NCBI GenBank assembly: GCA_021203515.1
Contig: JAJQAY010000011.1
Coordinates: 1 to 64,000, forward strand
Direction: 5' to 3'
Length of the DNA: 64,000 nt
Source: Bacteroides sp.
Lineage (GTDB): Bacteria > Bacteroidota > Bacteroidia > Bacteroidales > Bacteroidaceae
The notes beneath the pieces were generated by a model. That model was not told the DNA's origin and did not search any database. It saw only the letters and a program-made list of their open reading frames with translations. Positions within the stretch are counted from its first letter, which is position 1; each line of letters starts with the position of its first letter. This document shows positions 28,709-40,105 of the stretch, one piece after another. Both the position numbers and the translations under genes were made by a program.

Positions 28709-29919
28709 TTACTCTGAAAGCAATAGTTCCTCCGGTGGTAATGGCAATGAGACTGTAAATTCGCTGTATTTTCCTTCCTTGCTCTCTACGCTGACGTAGC
28801 CTCCGTGAGCACGGGCCACGTTCATCACATAGTTCAGCCCTAATCCGAAGCCGGAAACCTTTGGGGTATTTTCGTCAGGCTTGGCAACCACACGCTCTAA
28901 CTTATCGAAAACAGTGCGCTGGGCAGCAAGGGGGATGCCGATACCGTTGTCCTCACCCGAATTTGGGTGTAACCGTTGTAGAGACAGGAGGAGATTTGTA
29001 TTTCGACCGTATCTTTGGAGTATTTTATGGCATTGTCTATCAGGTTGCTTAATACCTCTTTCAGGTATTCTTCGTCGGCATACACGCCCGTCTCCTCCAG
29101 TTCGAGGCGGAAAGAAATGGGCTTGTCGGCTTTGGCGGTGAAAGTATCGACCGATGCCTCCAGCATAGGACGCAGTTCTATCCAGTTCTTATCCAGCAGC
29201 AACTGGCCATGCTCCAGCTTAGAGATAGTCAGCACCTTGTTGGTGAGTGCGAGCAGATGCTGGGACTCGGTTTCGAGAATATCGAAGTACTTTTCATGCT
29301 TTTCGGGTTTGTCATCCACCTTGCCACTGCGCAGCACCTTGAGTCCCATCAAGATGGAACTGATGGGGTTCTTCATGTCATGAATCATGGCATAGGAGAA
29401 ATCCTCGCGCACCCGTGCCAGTTCGTCTTGCCGGTGGATGATATTAATCTGTTTGCGTATGGCATACAAGAGGATACATAGAGCCACTATCGTGGCAAAG
29501 AAGTAGTAAAGCAGCTTGCCGATGAACTCGGCACGGAAATTCAGAATATGTGCACGCACGCCTTGGGTGGCGTTGATGGGGCATACAAAGGTATAGTTTT
29601 GCTTAATCAGTTTCTGATAGTCGGCAAAGTAGTGTAGGTCTTGCTTCAGGACAACGGAGTCACCTTGAAGCGACACCGTATCCATGCGGAAGTTAATCCG
29701 GTTCAGCTTGGCCCCGCCCAGTTCCTTGCGGAAGAGGAGGGGAAGGTCTTTTGTGGTGTCCGCCTCGTATGCATCCGTGGTATAGCAGTAGGCCTCGCGT
29801 ATGCCGCGTATCACTTGCTGCTCGTTCAGCCCGATACTCCGTCCCATCCAGTTGCCCAGCATGAACAAAACGGCGGCGGTTGCGGCAAAAGTCAAAAGTA
29901 TATATTAGGATTTCTTCAT
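28709..29919 (-). pseudogene. sensor histidine kinase, nonsense at codon 5 and frameshift near the C-terminus
   Basis: The best start is ATG 29919 (MKKS), followed by an in-frame TAA at 29905-29907 and then YILLTFAATAAVLFMLGNW, a membrane helix. A sensor domain, a second helix near 29530-29470, an H-box (IHDMKNPISS), an N-box (LSNLIDNAIKYS) and a G-box (GFGLGLNYVMNVARAHGG) follow. Near 28955 one G is missing from a GGG run, so DNGIGIP is out of frame. No response regulator gene is adjacent, although such kinases usually have a partner beside them. Reinitiation downstream of codon 5 could occur, but the second break would still remove the ATP-binding end. Confidence 0.82.
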
Positions 29920-30017
29920 CGTACATCCGGTATTTGATGGCAAATATAACCAAACTTTTCTGTTCGTCTTAACATAAAGATAACATTCCGATAACGTAAT
30001 ATTATTTTAAGTGCGTG

Positions 30018-30025
30018 TATCTTTG
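30018..30025 (+). promoter_or_regulatory. -7 promoter box
   Basis: TATCTTTG lies 23 nt before the ATG of the DUF3267-like gene; no clear -33 element is present. Confidence 0.42.
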
Positions 30026-30047
30026 CAGCATAGAAACAAAAACAATC

Positions 30048-30653
30048 ATGGAAAAAGAAACGAAAACAGAAGTCCTCAATCATTCGGAAGGAGTGGAAGT
30101 GAGACTTACAGCGAAAGGAATTAACATAAGAGCAATCATCTTACTCTTTGTTTTGCTCTTGGCAGGAACTCTGCTGTTTGTATATATATGGGGAGAGTTC
30201 TCGGCTTATGGTGTAGGATATGAGATAGGCGGCGCAGCTAAAAAATTCACTAACGAAAAGGCGTCCCTCGCTATCATCTCGATTTTCGCCATTTATATAT
30301 TCCTCCAGGCGGGCATTCTCTATTGGTTCGGCGGAAAAGACAGAAAAGCACTCCACTGGCAACTGAATTTAACCGCAGCAGGCTTTTATCTGGCCCGCCC
30401 GATTGCCCTGAAATACTACCGGGTAGCTTTATTGCTACCGGGCATATTACTGGGAGTGCCACCCACTATTCATGGGTTCTGCACGGGGAATGCGCACATC
30501 TTCTATTTAGGACTATTGGGAATACTAAGCGCCTCGGGCGATGCCACGTTCTGGTACAAGCTCCGCACTTTCGATGATGAAGACCTGCTGCTAGCCAACA
30601 AAGGGATATTCCAGGTCACCATCATCAAACGCAATTATGGGAAAAAGGACTAA
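30048..30653 (+). CDS. DUF3267-like integral membrane protein
   Basis: A 201-residue protein with about four hydrophobic segments (IRAIILLFVLLLAGTLLFVY; LAIISIFAIYIFLQAGILYW; VALLLPGILLGVPPTIHGF; IFYLGLLGILSASGDATFW). The order ALKYYRVALLLPGILLG then SASGDATFWYKLRTFDDEDLL resembles DUF3267 proteins, which often carry HExxH. That zinc motif is absent here; HWQLN stands near the expected place. So it may be a non-catalytic member. It converges with upp, ending 16 nt from it. Function unknown. Confidence 0.6.
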   Translation: MEKETKTEVLNHSEGVEVRLTAKGINIRAIILLFVLLLAGTLLFVYIWGEFSAYGVGYEIGGAAKKFTNEKASLAIISIFAIYIFLQAGILYWFGGKDRKALHWQLNLTAAGFYLARPIALKYYRVALLLPGILLGVPPTIHGFCTGNAHIFYLGLLGILSASGDATFWYKLRTFDDEDLLLANKGIFQVTIIKRNYGKKD

Positions 30654-30668
30654 AAGGGCAAATGCAGC

Positions 30669-31328
30669 CTACAGTTTATCTCCGAAAGCCAAATCTCCGG
30701 CATCGCCCAAACCCGGAACGATATAGGAATGTTCATTCATTTCGGGGTCGATAGCGGCGCACCACAAAGTCACATCATCGCCGGGAAAGAGACGCTGCAG
30801 ATGGTCTACCCCTTGCCGGCTGGCAATGACGCAGGCTATCTGCAACTTGGCAGGTACACCTTTCGTGAGGAAAGCCTTCCAGGCCAGCTCCATACTCTCG
30901 CCCGTAGCCAACATGGGGTCTACGAGCAGCAAAGTCTTATCCGACAAATCTGGAGTAGCGATGTACTCGATATGTACGTCCACCGTGCGACGCTCCTTAT
31001 CCTTATAATAACGGTAGGCAGAAACAAAAGCATTGCCGGCGCGGTCGAACATATTCAGGAAGCCGGTATGCAGGGGCAATCCGGCACGAAAAACAGTAGC
31101 TATCACTATATTATCATCGAAAGTACTGACGGGTGCAACGCCCAATGGAGTTTGCACCTGCTTCACAGAATATGTCAATTCTTTACTCATTTCATACGCC
31201 ATGATTTCTCCGATGCGCTCAATGTTACGGCGGAAGCGCATACAGTCGGACTGCACCTGCACGTCGCGGATTTCCGCTACATATTGGTTCAAGACAGAAT
31301 TTGTCTCAGCAAAGTTAATAACTTTCAT
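30669..31328 (-). CDS. upp: uracil phosphoribosyltransferase
   Basis: The 219-residue enzyme makes UMP from uracil and PRPP in the cytosol (pyrimidine salvage). It has the PRPP-binding motif (LLLVDPMLATGESM), the substrate loop YKDKERR and the C-terminal uracil-binding segment (IVPGLGDAGDLAFG). Length and motifs are standard. It is transcribed away from pckA. Confidence 0.95.
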   Translation of the reverse strand: MKVINFAETNSVLNQYVAEIRDVQVQSDCMRFRRNIERIGEIMAYEMSKELTYSVKQVQTPLGVAPVSTFDDNIVIATVFRAGLPLHTGFLNMFDRAGNAFVSAYRYYKDKERRTVDVHIEYIATPDLSDKTLLLVDPMLATGESMELAWKAFLTKGVPAKLQIACVIASRQGVDHLQRLFPGDDVTLWCAAIDPEMNEHSYIVPGLGDAGDLAFGDKL

Positions 31329-31337
31329 AATTATATT

Positions 31338-31471
31338 TAAATGTGCTAATGAGCTAATATGCCAATGTGCTAATTGCTGCGCTGTGATGCTATAATGATA
31401 ATCTGCGGCATCGGTACATTAGCACATTAGCATATTAGCATATTAGCATATTAGCATATTAGCATATTAAA
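31338..31471. repeat. 8-bp tandem repeat tract with inverted copies upstream of pckA
   Basis: From 31416 to about 31469 the unit ACATTAGC/ATATTAGC repeats between six and seven times. Between 31338 and 31372 the complementary unit (GCTAATGTGCTAAT-like) occurs three times, so the two tracts can pair into a long imperfect hairpin around 31373-31415. The 31329-31736 stretch otherwise holds only the pckA promoter and leader. Tract length could vary by slippage. Confidence 0.75.
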
Positions 31472-31573
31472 ACGAATGCAAAGTAAACGATTCCCGTTCA
31501 ATTTGCAACGTTCAGTTTGCAGATATTGTTACGGTTTTATAAAAGATTTCCAATTACAGAAAAATTTCTCTAA

Positions 31574-31608
31574 TTGGATGTTTCTTTAAAAAGAAAGTAT
31601 TACTTTTG
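31574..31608 (+). promoter_or_regulatory. promoter of pckA
   Basis: The -7 box TACTTTTG (31601-31608) has a -33-like TTGG at 31574-31577. The leader to the ATG at 31737 is about 120 nt. I saw no recognisable riboswitch in it. Confidence 0.55.
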
Positions 31609-31736
31609 TAGTCGAAAAACAAGGGAGCTACCGGAAATGAGCTGAAAAGAGTGCTTTTACTATCAATTCTTCCCACCCTTGCAGATTAAGGTAAAGAGAG
31701 ATTATAAACCAAATACCAATTTAAAATCTTAAAAAA

Positions 31737-33344
31737 ATGGCAAATTTAGATTTAAGCAAGTACGGTATCAAAGACACAGTGGAAATCATCCACAACCCGT
31801 CTTATGATGTATTGTTCGCAGAAGAGACTAAGCCGTCTCTGGAAGGCTTTGAAAAAGGTCAAGTAACTGAACTCGGTGCTGTTAACGTAATGACAGGTGT
31901 TTATACCGGTCGTTCTCCTAAAGATAAATTCTTCGTTATGAATGAAGCCAGCAAGGATTCTGTATGGTGGACTTCAGACGAATACAAAAACGACAACAAA
32001 CCCTGCTCTGAAGAAGCATGGGCTGACCTGAAAGCTAAAGCTGTTAAGCAGTTGAGCGGCAAGCGTCTGTTCGTTGTCGATACTTTCTGTGGCGCTAACG
32101 CTGCTACTCGTATGAAAGTTCGTTTCATCGTAGAAGTTGCTTGGCAGGCTCACTTCGTAACTAACATGTTCATCCGCCCGACTGCCGAAGAACTTGCTGC
32201 TTACGGAGAACCCGATTTCGTATGCTTCAACGCTTCTAAAGCAAAAGTTGAAAACTACAAAGAACTGGGCTTGAACTCTGAAACTGCTACTGTATTCAAC
32301 TTGAAGACAAAAGAACAGGTTATCCTGAATACTTGGTACGGTGGTGAAATGAAGAAGGGTATGTTCTCTATCATGAATTACATGAACCCGCTTCGTGGTA
32401 TCGCTTCTATGCACTGTTCAGCCAACACGAACATGGAAGGTACTGACACTGCTATCTTCTTCGGTCTGTCCGGTACAGGTAAGACTACTTTGTCTACCGA
32501 CCCGAAACGTAAGTTGATCGGTGACGACGAACACGGATGGGATGACGAAGGTGTATTCAACTACGAAGGTGGTTGCTACGCTAAGGTTATCAACCTCGAC
32601 AAAGAAAGCGAACCCGATATCTACGCTGCCATCAAGCGCGACGCTCTGTTGGAGAACGTAACTGTTGCAGCTGACGGCAAGATTGACTTCGCTGATAAGA
32701 GCGTAACTGAAAACACTCGTGTTTCTTATCCTATCTACCACATCGACAACATCGTTAAGCCTATCTCTAAAGGTCCTCACGCTCACCAAGTAATCTTCTT
32801 GTCAGCTGACGCCTTTGGTGTATTGCCTCCGGTATCTATCCTGAACCCGGCACAGGCTCAGTACTACTTCCTGTCTGGTTTCACTGCTAAGTTGGCTGGT
32901 ACAGAACGTGGTATCACTGAACCGACTCCGACATTCTCTGCTTGTTTCAGTGCTGCTTTCTTGAGCTTGCATCCTACTAAATATGCAGAAGAACTGGTTA
33001 AAAAGATGGATAAGGTTGGCGCTAAGGCATACTTGGTTAACACAGGTTGGAACGGTAGCGGCAAGCGTATCTCTATCAAAGATACTCGTGGTATCATCGA
33101 CGCTATCCTTGACGGTTCTATCGACAAGGCTCCGACGAAGGTTATCCCTTACTTCGATTTCGTAGTTCCTACTGCTCTCCCGGGTGTTGATCCGAAGATC
33201 CTTGATCCTCGCGACACTTATGATCGCGCTTGCAAGTGGGAAGAAAAAGCAAAAGACTTGGCTGGCCGCTTCATCAAGAACTTCACTAAGTTCACCGGTA
33301 ACAAAGCTGGTAAGGCTTTGGTTGCTGCTGGTCCGAAACTCTAA
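31737..33344 (+). CDS. pckA: phosphoenolpyruvate carboxykinase (ATP)
   Basis: A 535-residue cytosolic enzyme interconverting oxaloacetate and PEP. In Bacteroides it mainly fixes CO2 on the route to succinate. It has the kinase P-loop [11 protein letters not shown] near residue 243, the metal-binding segment [11 protein letters not shown], the PCK-specific [10 protein letters not shown] and the C-terminal [12 protein letters not shown]. The codon choice is strikingly uniform, as for a highly expressed gene. Its last eight codons and terminator are repeated at 49762-49819, bounding the island that follows. Confidence 0.97.
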   Translation: MANLDLSKYGIKDTVEIIHNPSYDVLFAEETKPSLEGFEKGQVTELGAVNVMTGVYTGRSPKDKFFVMNEASKDSVWWTSDEYKNDNKPCSEEAWADLKAKAVKQLSGKRLFVVDTFCGANAATRMKVRFIVEVAWQAHFVTNMFIRPTAEELAAYGEPDFVCFNASKAKVENYKELGLNSETATVFNLKTKEQVILNTWYGGEMKKGMFSIMNYMNPLRGIASMHCSANTNMEGTDTAIFFGLSGTGKTTLSTDPKRKLIGDDEHGWDDEGVFNYEGGCYAKVINLDKESEPDIYAAIKRDALLENVTVAADGKIDFADKSVTENTRVSYPIYHIDNIVKPISKGPHAHQVIFLSADAFGVLPPVSILNPAQAQYYFLSGFTAKLAGTERGITEPTPTFSACFSAAFLSLHPTKYAEELVKKMDKVGAKAYLVNTGWNGSGKRISIKDTRGIIDAILDGSIDKAPTKVIPYFDFVVPTALPGVDPKILDPRDTYDRACKWEEKAKDLAGRFIKNFTKFTGNKAGKALVAAGPKL

Positions 33345-33379
33345 TAGAACCAGATTACATATTTTTAAGGCGGCTTCCG
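33322..33379 (+). repeat. left copy of the 58-bp direct repeat (pckA 3' end)
   Basis: This stretch runs from the last codons of pckA through the first arm of its terminator. The same 58 bp recurs at 49762-49819 with a single difference (CCG versus CCA, synonymous within the Pro codon). The pair brackets about 16.4 kb of glycan-utilization genes. Confidence 0.9.
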
Positions 33380-33401
33380 TTGCCGGAAGCCGCCTTTTTT
33401 G
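33367..33401 (+). terminator. terminator of pckA
   Basis: The stem GGCGGCTTCCG / CGGAAGCCGCC with a short loop is followed by TTTTTT, 23 nt after the pckA stop codon. A textbook rho-independent terminator. The first arm lies inside the 58-bp direct repeat. Confidence 0.88.
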
Positions 33402-34181
33402 TGCACCCCTCCCTTATCCCTCTCTCTCCTCTTCCATAAATAGACTTAAAATCTCCGGTGATTTAAAAATATTTATGTGCTATGAACCTAGCACAGACGC
33501 GATTACCCCCTTGAAAAGGGAGCATATTCAAACAAACAGCAGGGTATTAAAATTAATATTAACCAAGTACTCTTAGAACTTGGTACTCTCTCTGTAGAAA
33601 ATTATAGAATGTGCTATATTACTCACATTTTATGAAGAATCCCGATTGCTAGTACCGATATAGCATTGTACAACGGCACAAATGTATTTATAATTTTTGC
33701 AAAAAGCAACAAAAGAAGATGTTTTTTACAAAATTGATGTAACAAATATTCCCTTCCCTTTTTGATAACGTATTTAGCGGCATAAACGCCACAAAAACAC
33801 CCTACAATAATTAAGTTCTAAGAGAACATAGTAAAATGTGCATATTTTTTATAGCATAAACAGCATAGTTCAGCACAGTAAAAGATTGATTTGCTTTTAT
33901 CTTTTAAATCTTAAAAACAAGAACTTATGAAAAATATAAAGACAAGAAAAACAGTGCATACGAATATCTATTTCCCCTATATGTCCTGTTCGATACAGTT
34001 GAGAAAATTCAATATAAATTTTAGAGAACAACAACTAATTTATTAACCTGATGCCAAATCCACAATTGGCACACTAATCTTTGATAGCCTATGAGAATAA
34101 AATGAAAGAGACTACCAGATTGTGGAAATTCCCTTTCCACAAAAGAATGAAAACATTTAATATAAATCTAATCGTAAAAAC
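33402..34181 (+). promoter_or_regulatory. AT-rich non-coding leader region of the susC-like gene
   Basis: No convincing gene is present in this 780-nt stretch. Three small hairpins are visible: ACCAAGT/ACTTGGT (33562-33568 and 33578-33584), TGCCAA/TTGGCA (34052-34057 and 34066-34071) and TTGTGGAAA/TTTCCACAA (34120-34128 and 34134-34142). The last is 40 nt before the susC-like ATG and could affect its expression. I found no clear -33/-7 pair. A 33927 ATG frame of about 40 codons lacks any protein-like features. Confidence 0.4.
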
Positions 34182-37100
34182 ATGGAAAATAAATCAGGTA
34201 AAGAAGGGTATACTTCTAAAATTCCTCGTATTAGCTTATTTTACAGAGCCATGAGAATAGCTACACTCTTATTATTCTCTTGCTCATTCAGTGCTTTGGC
34301 CGATAGTACAAAATTTCATGCGGAAAGTGTGCAACAGGATAAAAGCGAAGTACAAATAACAGGTACCATATTAGATGAAACCGGTGAACCTATCATCGGA
34401 GCATCCGTAAAAGTGCAAAGCACCGGTACGGGAACTATAACCAATCTTGAAGGTGAATTTAAACTTAACGTCCCTAAAAAAGGAACTATCGAAATCTCCT
34501 ATATTGGATACAAAACCATTAAAATGGTTATCAATGAAGAGCGAAACTTGCGTATCGTGATGGAGTCAGATACACAAGCCTTGGATGAAGTCGTAGTGGT
34601 GGGGTATTGAACCAGCACTAAACGCTCGTTGATTGCTTCTGTTTCTAAAGTTGAGACCAAAGGAGTGGAATCTGCTCCGATTATCAACGTTACTGAAGCA
34701 TTAGCGGGACGTGCTCCGGGCTTAGTTATTCAAGGTAACGGGGGTGGTATTAATAAGGCATCCACCATCACAATCCGCGGTGGTGATACCCCCTTGGTGG
34801 TTATTGACGGCATCATTCGTGAATATCAGGACTTCCAGACATTGACCCCTGGTGATATAGAGTCTGTATCCATCTTGAAGGACGCCTCCTCTACCGCCGT
34901 CTACGGTTCACGCGCTGCCAACGGTATTTTGCAAGTGGTGACCAAACGAGGTAAAGAGGGAAAGACAAGCATCGATTACTCTTACAATTTATCTTTGGCT
35001 CAACCTAGCATTTAGCGTGATCGGTTAAACTCTGCCGCGGTAGCCGAGCAAACCAATATTGCATACGCGAATGATGGCTTGGATCCTCGCTATACTGCCG
35101 AGCAAATTCAGAAATACCGCGACGGTTCCGATCCGTTCAATTATCCGAATACGGATTGGCGTTCACTCGTTTTGCGTAACTGGGCACCGACACAAAAACA
35201 CAATATTACAATGGCCGGTGGCACGGAGACTAATAACTATATCGCTTCTTTAGGATATATCAATCAAGAATCCTTATATAAGAAAGACACACATAATATG
35301 AAGCGTTATAACATCCGCCTTACCCAGTCTGCTCTTATCAAGGCTATTGGCTTGAGAGAAACGGCTTCTATCGACGGATATGCACAAGAGACTACACATC
35401 CCTTTTCTTCGACCGCAAGCGGCTATTACCAGGTATTCTCCCATATCCAAAACAAATCTCCGATGACTATTGCCGTCAATAGTTTTAACAAGCCTTATGT
35501 AGGTGCCGATAATCCGGTAGCCGAAACATCGGATGAGGCAGGATACATACGCGATAATCGCAAGATGATGAATGCCAAGCTGCAACTAGAATGGGATGTT
35601 CCTTATGTGGAAGGAATGAACCTGCGCGGAGCCGTCAATTACAATTATTATATTCGCAGACAAAAGAACTGGCGTCAGGATGCCGCACAGTATGACTGGG
35701 AATCTACAGACCCTCAATATGCAGGTGACCCGCAGTTGAGCCGCTATACGGAATCCAACTATTACTATACTTGGCAGTGGTTTGCTAATTACAACCGCAA
35801 GTTCGGCAAGCATGACATCAGTGCATTGGCAGGTCATGAAGCCACTTACGGACTGAATGAAAATGAAACAATGTCCCGTACGGGTTATACATTCAAAATA
35901 GACCAGTTCGATGCAGGCCCCGAAGCCACCACTACTATCGGTGCCGGTGAGGGAGAATACGGACGTGCCGGATGGGTAAGGCAGGCCAAATACAACTATG
36001 ATTTGAGATATTTTGCCGAGTTCTCCCTCCGTTATGACGGTTCGGATATGTTCCCGAAGAACAAACGTTGGGGTACATTCTGGGCAGGCTCAGTGGGCTG
36101 GTCTATCGATCAGGAGAAGTTTATGAAACCGTTGACAGACAAACACATCTTTGATATGCTGAAGATACGTGCCTCTTATGGAGAAGTAGGTGCCGACAAC
36201 TGGGGAAATGATGGTGATACTTATCATATCAGCCGCTTCGCCTATTTATCTTCTTATGGATATTCAGCACAAGGTACTGTCATCAACGGAGAATATTACG
36301 GAACTTTCTCCGAAGGAGATCCGGCTCCACTGCTATCACATGGTTTACTTCTTCTCAAGCCAATGTAGGTTTCGACTTTGCTTCACTGGACAATCGTCTC
36401 TATGGTTCGTTTGATTATTTCTACTATAAGACGAAAGGCTTCATCTATGCTCCGGCGGATGCAGATGCCGGTTATTATGATCCGCTGGGAACTTCTTTAC
36501 CGAAGATTTCCACCGATGCAGAATATCGCCGTGGTGGTTATGAATTCCAGTTGGGATGGAGAAGTAATATTGGCGACTTTAATTATGACGTTTCGGCCAA
36601 CTATACTTACTATAACTCACTATGGGCAAACGATCCGAGTGAATCCATAACTTCTCAGATGAATCCACGTACGCGGCGTGTACAGAATAAGAGTTATTAC
36701 ACCACCGCCCTTCATTGTCTTGGTTTCTTCACTTCGGATGAAGAAATACGCAACAGCGCCCTTCCGGCCAATTCATATGATTTGCAGCCGGGTGATTTGA
36801 AGTATGAAGATGTCAACGGAGATGGCGTGATAGACGGTTCCGACTATACTCGTATCGGTAAAGGTAACTTCCCGCACAGCAACTATGGTAACTCTTTAGG
36901 GGCGTCATATAAAGGATGGAGCCTGAATGTCCTGTTCCAGGGAGCCGGTAGCTTCAATATGTATCTGGGAGGTACTTTGCAGAGTAATAATTCACAAACC
37001 AATTATATTCCGGTCTACTCGTTCCAGACAGACTATTGGACACCGAATAATACGGATGCCAAGTATCCGCGCCTAACGTCTTATGGTGGCAATAAAAAAT

Positions 37101-37370
37101 GGAAACAACAACTACCTGACCAGTGATTTTTGGTTGGTTGACGGTAGCTATTTCCGCCTGAAAGATTTTTCTCTGGCTTATGATTTCAAGTATAAACTGC
37201 TGAAAGGTTGGAAGTGGATCACCAAATTGCAGGCAAGTATCAGCGGACAAAACATCTTCACCATTTCGGAGGCTACGAAATATGGTATGGACCCGGAAAA
37301 CACCAGCAATGAGAACTATGGTTATCCCAATGAACGTGTGATTGCTTTTGGTATTAATGTTGGTTTTTAA
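34182..37370 (+). pseudogene. SusC-like TonB-dependent glycan receptor with two nonsense and two frameshift changes
   Basis: SusC proteins are outer-membrane TonB-dependent transporters for oligosaccharides. Visible are a signal peptide (ATLLLFSCSFSALA), a carboxypeptidase-like domain (GTILDETGEPIIGASVKV), the Ton-box-like DEVVVVGY, the plug (SILKDASSTAVYGSRAANG) and a large barrel. Lesions: TGA at 34608-34610 after VVVGY (a Gly codon expected), TAG at 35013-35015 after LAQPSI, loss of a C from CCC near 36332 and gain of an A near 37097. The two frameshifts cancel, so the last segment is back in the first frame. The protein cannot be made as one chain. Confidence 0.9.
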
Positions 37371-37388
37371 ACAAAGAAAGGATTGAAT

Positions 37389-39389
37389 ATGAAAAAGAAC
37401 AAACTGATAAAATATACCAGTCTTGGAGTACTGGGCATCTTTATGGCAAGTTCATGTAGTGACATCATGGACACTGAACCGTTTTCTTCTTATAGTGAAG
37501 AGTTGGTATGGAGTTCAAAAGCTACGGCTGATGCTTTCGTCGTAGGGACATACAGTAGCGTGATTGGATTGAGTGACTATATCGGCAATGCCGATGGCTC
37601 TACCTATGTTCCTTATGGTAATTTCGATAATCTGGGTAGTGCAGCAGGATTTCCCCGTGAAACTTATACGGTCAGCAGCGATTACGGAGTCAACCGTTTC
37701 GGCGCCTTGCGCAGGTGTAATTTGATTATAAAGAATGCTACAGAATCTACAGGTATGTCTGCTAATGAAAAAGGCAGAGCTTGTGGCGGAAGGTCATTGC
37801 TTGCGTGGCATGATATTCCTTTCTCAGGCGCAATGGATGGGACGTTTTATTCCTGCAACCGAAGTTTGCACTTACCCGGAAGACACCGTGAAATTCTACC
37901 AAATGGACTTGACCGCCAATCCTGCGGAATCTTATAGATACGTAATGGCAGATTTTGATGCGGCTGTGGCAGAACCGGGATTACCGGAAACGTCAGATGC
38001 CGGCCGCATCAACCGATATGCTGCTCATATCCTTCGTTCGCGCGCCGCCTTACAAGCTTATGCCTACACGAAAGACGAGACTTATCTGACTAAAGCCTTG
38101 GAGTCTTGCGATGCCGTTATTAACAGCGGCAAGCATCCTTTGGTATCTACTCAAGAGGCTTATAAGAATATGTTCCTTGCTGAGGGTGTATACAATTCGC
38201 CCGAAATTATTTTGGGTTACTACCGTTTGGCAAAAAACACAACTTGCGGTAATATAAATGAAATTCAATTGACCGTTCCTGATATTGGTAATGATGATCT
38301 GAGCAAAACCGGAGCTGCCGATAACTTCTCTAATCCGGGTGGTCTTCGTATGTTTGAGTGTTGGGCACAATACTTCCCTACACAAGATTTGGTAGATCAA
38401 TTCTTGGTCAACGACCAAGAAACCGGTGAAGCTAAGAATTGGTGGGAAACGTCGCAATACAAGAATAATATTACCGAACTATCACCGAGTGATTGCACAC
38501 AGGGTTCAATTGGCAGTATCACGAAAGAAAGCGGTAAGACCACTGTTGACCGTTGTATGCCTACTAAAGACGAAGCTGCCGTAACCCTCAATTGGAGCAA
38601 TGGACAAAGTTCTGCCGGCATAACGCGCTATGCACAGTTGAAAGACGGTTCTGAGAAAAATATTTCCGAACTAATGTATGAGAACCGTGACGCCCGCTTC
38701 TATGGAACAGTCGTTTATGATAACAGTAAATGGATAAATGAAACGGTTACTACTAATTTTGGAGGAAATGCCTGGACGGGTTGTCGTGAAGGTAATGAAT
38801 CTTCGTGGTACACTACCAATTCCAACTATTATTGGCGCAAAGGGGTTTATGAAGTTTCTCCTCGTCCATACGTAAGTAATCAAACTGATACCACTATGTA
38901 GTATGTCGGTCGGCAGAGGCTTATCTGAATGCAGCAGAAGTCTATCTGTACAAAAAAGGATGTCCCTAATGCTGTGAGGATGCTGAATTATACCCGCGAA
39001 ACTCATGGTAAGTTGAAAGCTTCGACTGCTTCTACACTGGAGGAAGCATGGAAAGACTACAGGCGCGAACGTATCTGTGAATTCGTCTTCGAGGGTGCTA
39101 ACCTTTATTTCAGCATGTTGAGATGGGGGCTTGCCAATAGTGCGAATTCGGCTTATAATGAAAGCGACGGATATGTAAATGCTGACGTTATCAAAGAACT
39201 GGAGACACCGGTCAGCAAAATTTATATTTCCAGAGACCGCAAGAAAATGGCGGTGGGCTATATCACTCATGCCAACCAGTATATGCGCAAGTTACCCCCG
39301 AGCACCGCTATATAATGCCTATCCCGCAGGGATTCATTGATAAGCGTGCCTCCTTCGGTATTACAACCAAGCAGAACCCAGATTGGTAA
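37389..39389 (+). pseudogene. SusD-like glycan-binding lipoprotein, five lesions
   Basis: SusD proteins are surface lipoproteins that cap SusC. The signal peptide and lipobox (GIFMASSCSD) and SusD sequence (VAEGHCLRGMIFLSQ; RERICEFVFEGANLYFSMLRWG) are clear. Lesions traced: an extra A near 37768, TAG at 38899-38901 (expected CAG), a lost C near 38907, a 2-nt loss near 38961, and a lost C near 39297. After correction the chain ends GFIDKRASFGITTKQNPDW at 39387-39389. It follows susC after 18 nt, the standard pair. It is one of the most damaged genes in the window. Confidence 0.88.
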
Positions 39390-39434
39390 CAGTAGATAAT
39401 TGTCTTGAATTTAACTTCTAAATATGATGATAAT

Positions 39435-39893
39435 ATGAAAAGAATATATTTTATAATATTACTACTCCCCTTCTTGTTGTTCTCTTGTATAGACAGCAAT
39501 TTAGATGAAATAGAAGCGTATCATGAGACTCAAATTACCAGTATCCGTGATACATACTACTACTTCAATAAAGGAACTTCTGCTACTGGCAGCCAACTTC
39601 TTGATAAAGGCAATATCACCCGCTCTCAAGTAACGATTGATAAGGATGCGGCTACGATTGTTGTAGGAAAAGCAACTCCCGCCGCTGCCAACGTTGACCA
39701 GTTTGACCAGACGAAAGTAGTAATGCTCTTGAACCTTTCGACTGCCGCTACTATCGAGCCTATCGATGGCTCTGCCAAGTTAGGGGTAGAGGCAGACTGG
39801 ACTGCCGGTAAAGCGAATAAATACAGAGTGATTGCTGCCGATGGCACTAGCCAGATATGGACGATAATCATACAGAGTTATGTTTTGAATTAA
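39435..39893 (+). CDS. small lipoprotein of the glycan utilization locus
   Basis: A 152-residue protein with a lipoprotein signal (MKRIYFIILLLPFLLFSC) and a compact beta-rich domain ending WTIIIQSYVLN. It occupies the position where SusE-type or other surface glycan-binding lipoproteins follow SusD. I do not recognise a defined family. The frame is intact. I chose ATG 39435 because an upstream alternative start lacks a signal peptide. Confidence 0.7.
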   Translation: MKRIYFIILLLPFLLFSCIDSNLDEIEAYHETQITSIRDTYYYFNKGTSATGSQLLDKGNITRSQVTIDKDAATIVVGKATPAAANVDQFDQTKVVMLLNLSTAATIEPIDGSAKLGVEADWTAGKANKYRVIAADGTSQIWTIIIQSYVLN

Positions 39894-40105
39894 CTCTTGG
39901 CAGGATAGTAGCGAATCTCAATAGATAGCTATATTATTTTTAGGTTTAACATAAAGGTGAAAGCCGCTGGAGAGTCGGGTTTATGTGAATAAATGCGATT
40001 TGATAGCGGTTTTTTTTGAAGATGATAATGATCTCATTATTGAATTTTATTCCTTACATTGCACAACTGAATTAAGTTGTCACCCCAAATTACAAGTCAA
40101 TTATT

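Noticed and set aside
29883-29900. ACTTTTG tandem duplication as the cause of the kinase 5' break
   Set aside because: Reading from ATG 29919 gives a natural N-terminus (MKKS, stop, YILLTF), so a nonsense at codon 5 explains the break without invoking the duplication.
31416-31471. CRISPR-like array
   Set aside because: The repeats are 8 bp and directly adjacent, with no spacers, and there are no cas genes in the window.
33927-34046. Small ORF in the susC leader
   Set aside because: About 40 codons of AT-rich sequence without a signal peptide, motif or convincing start context.
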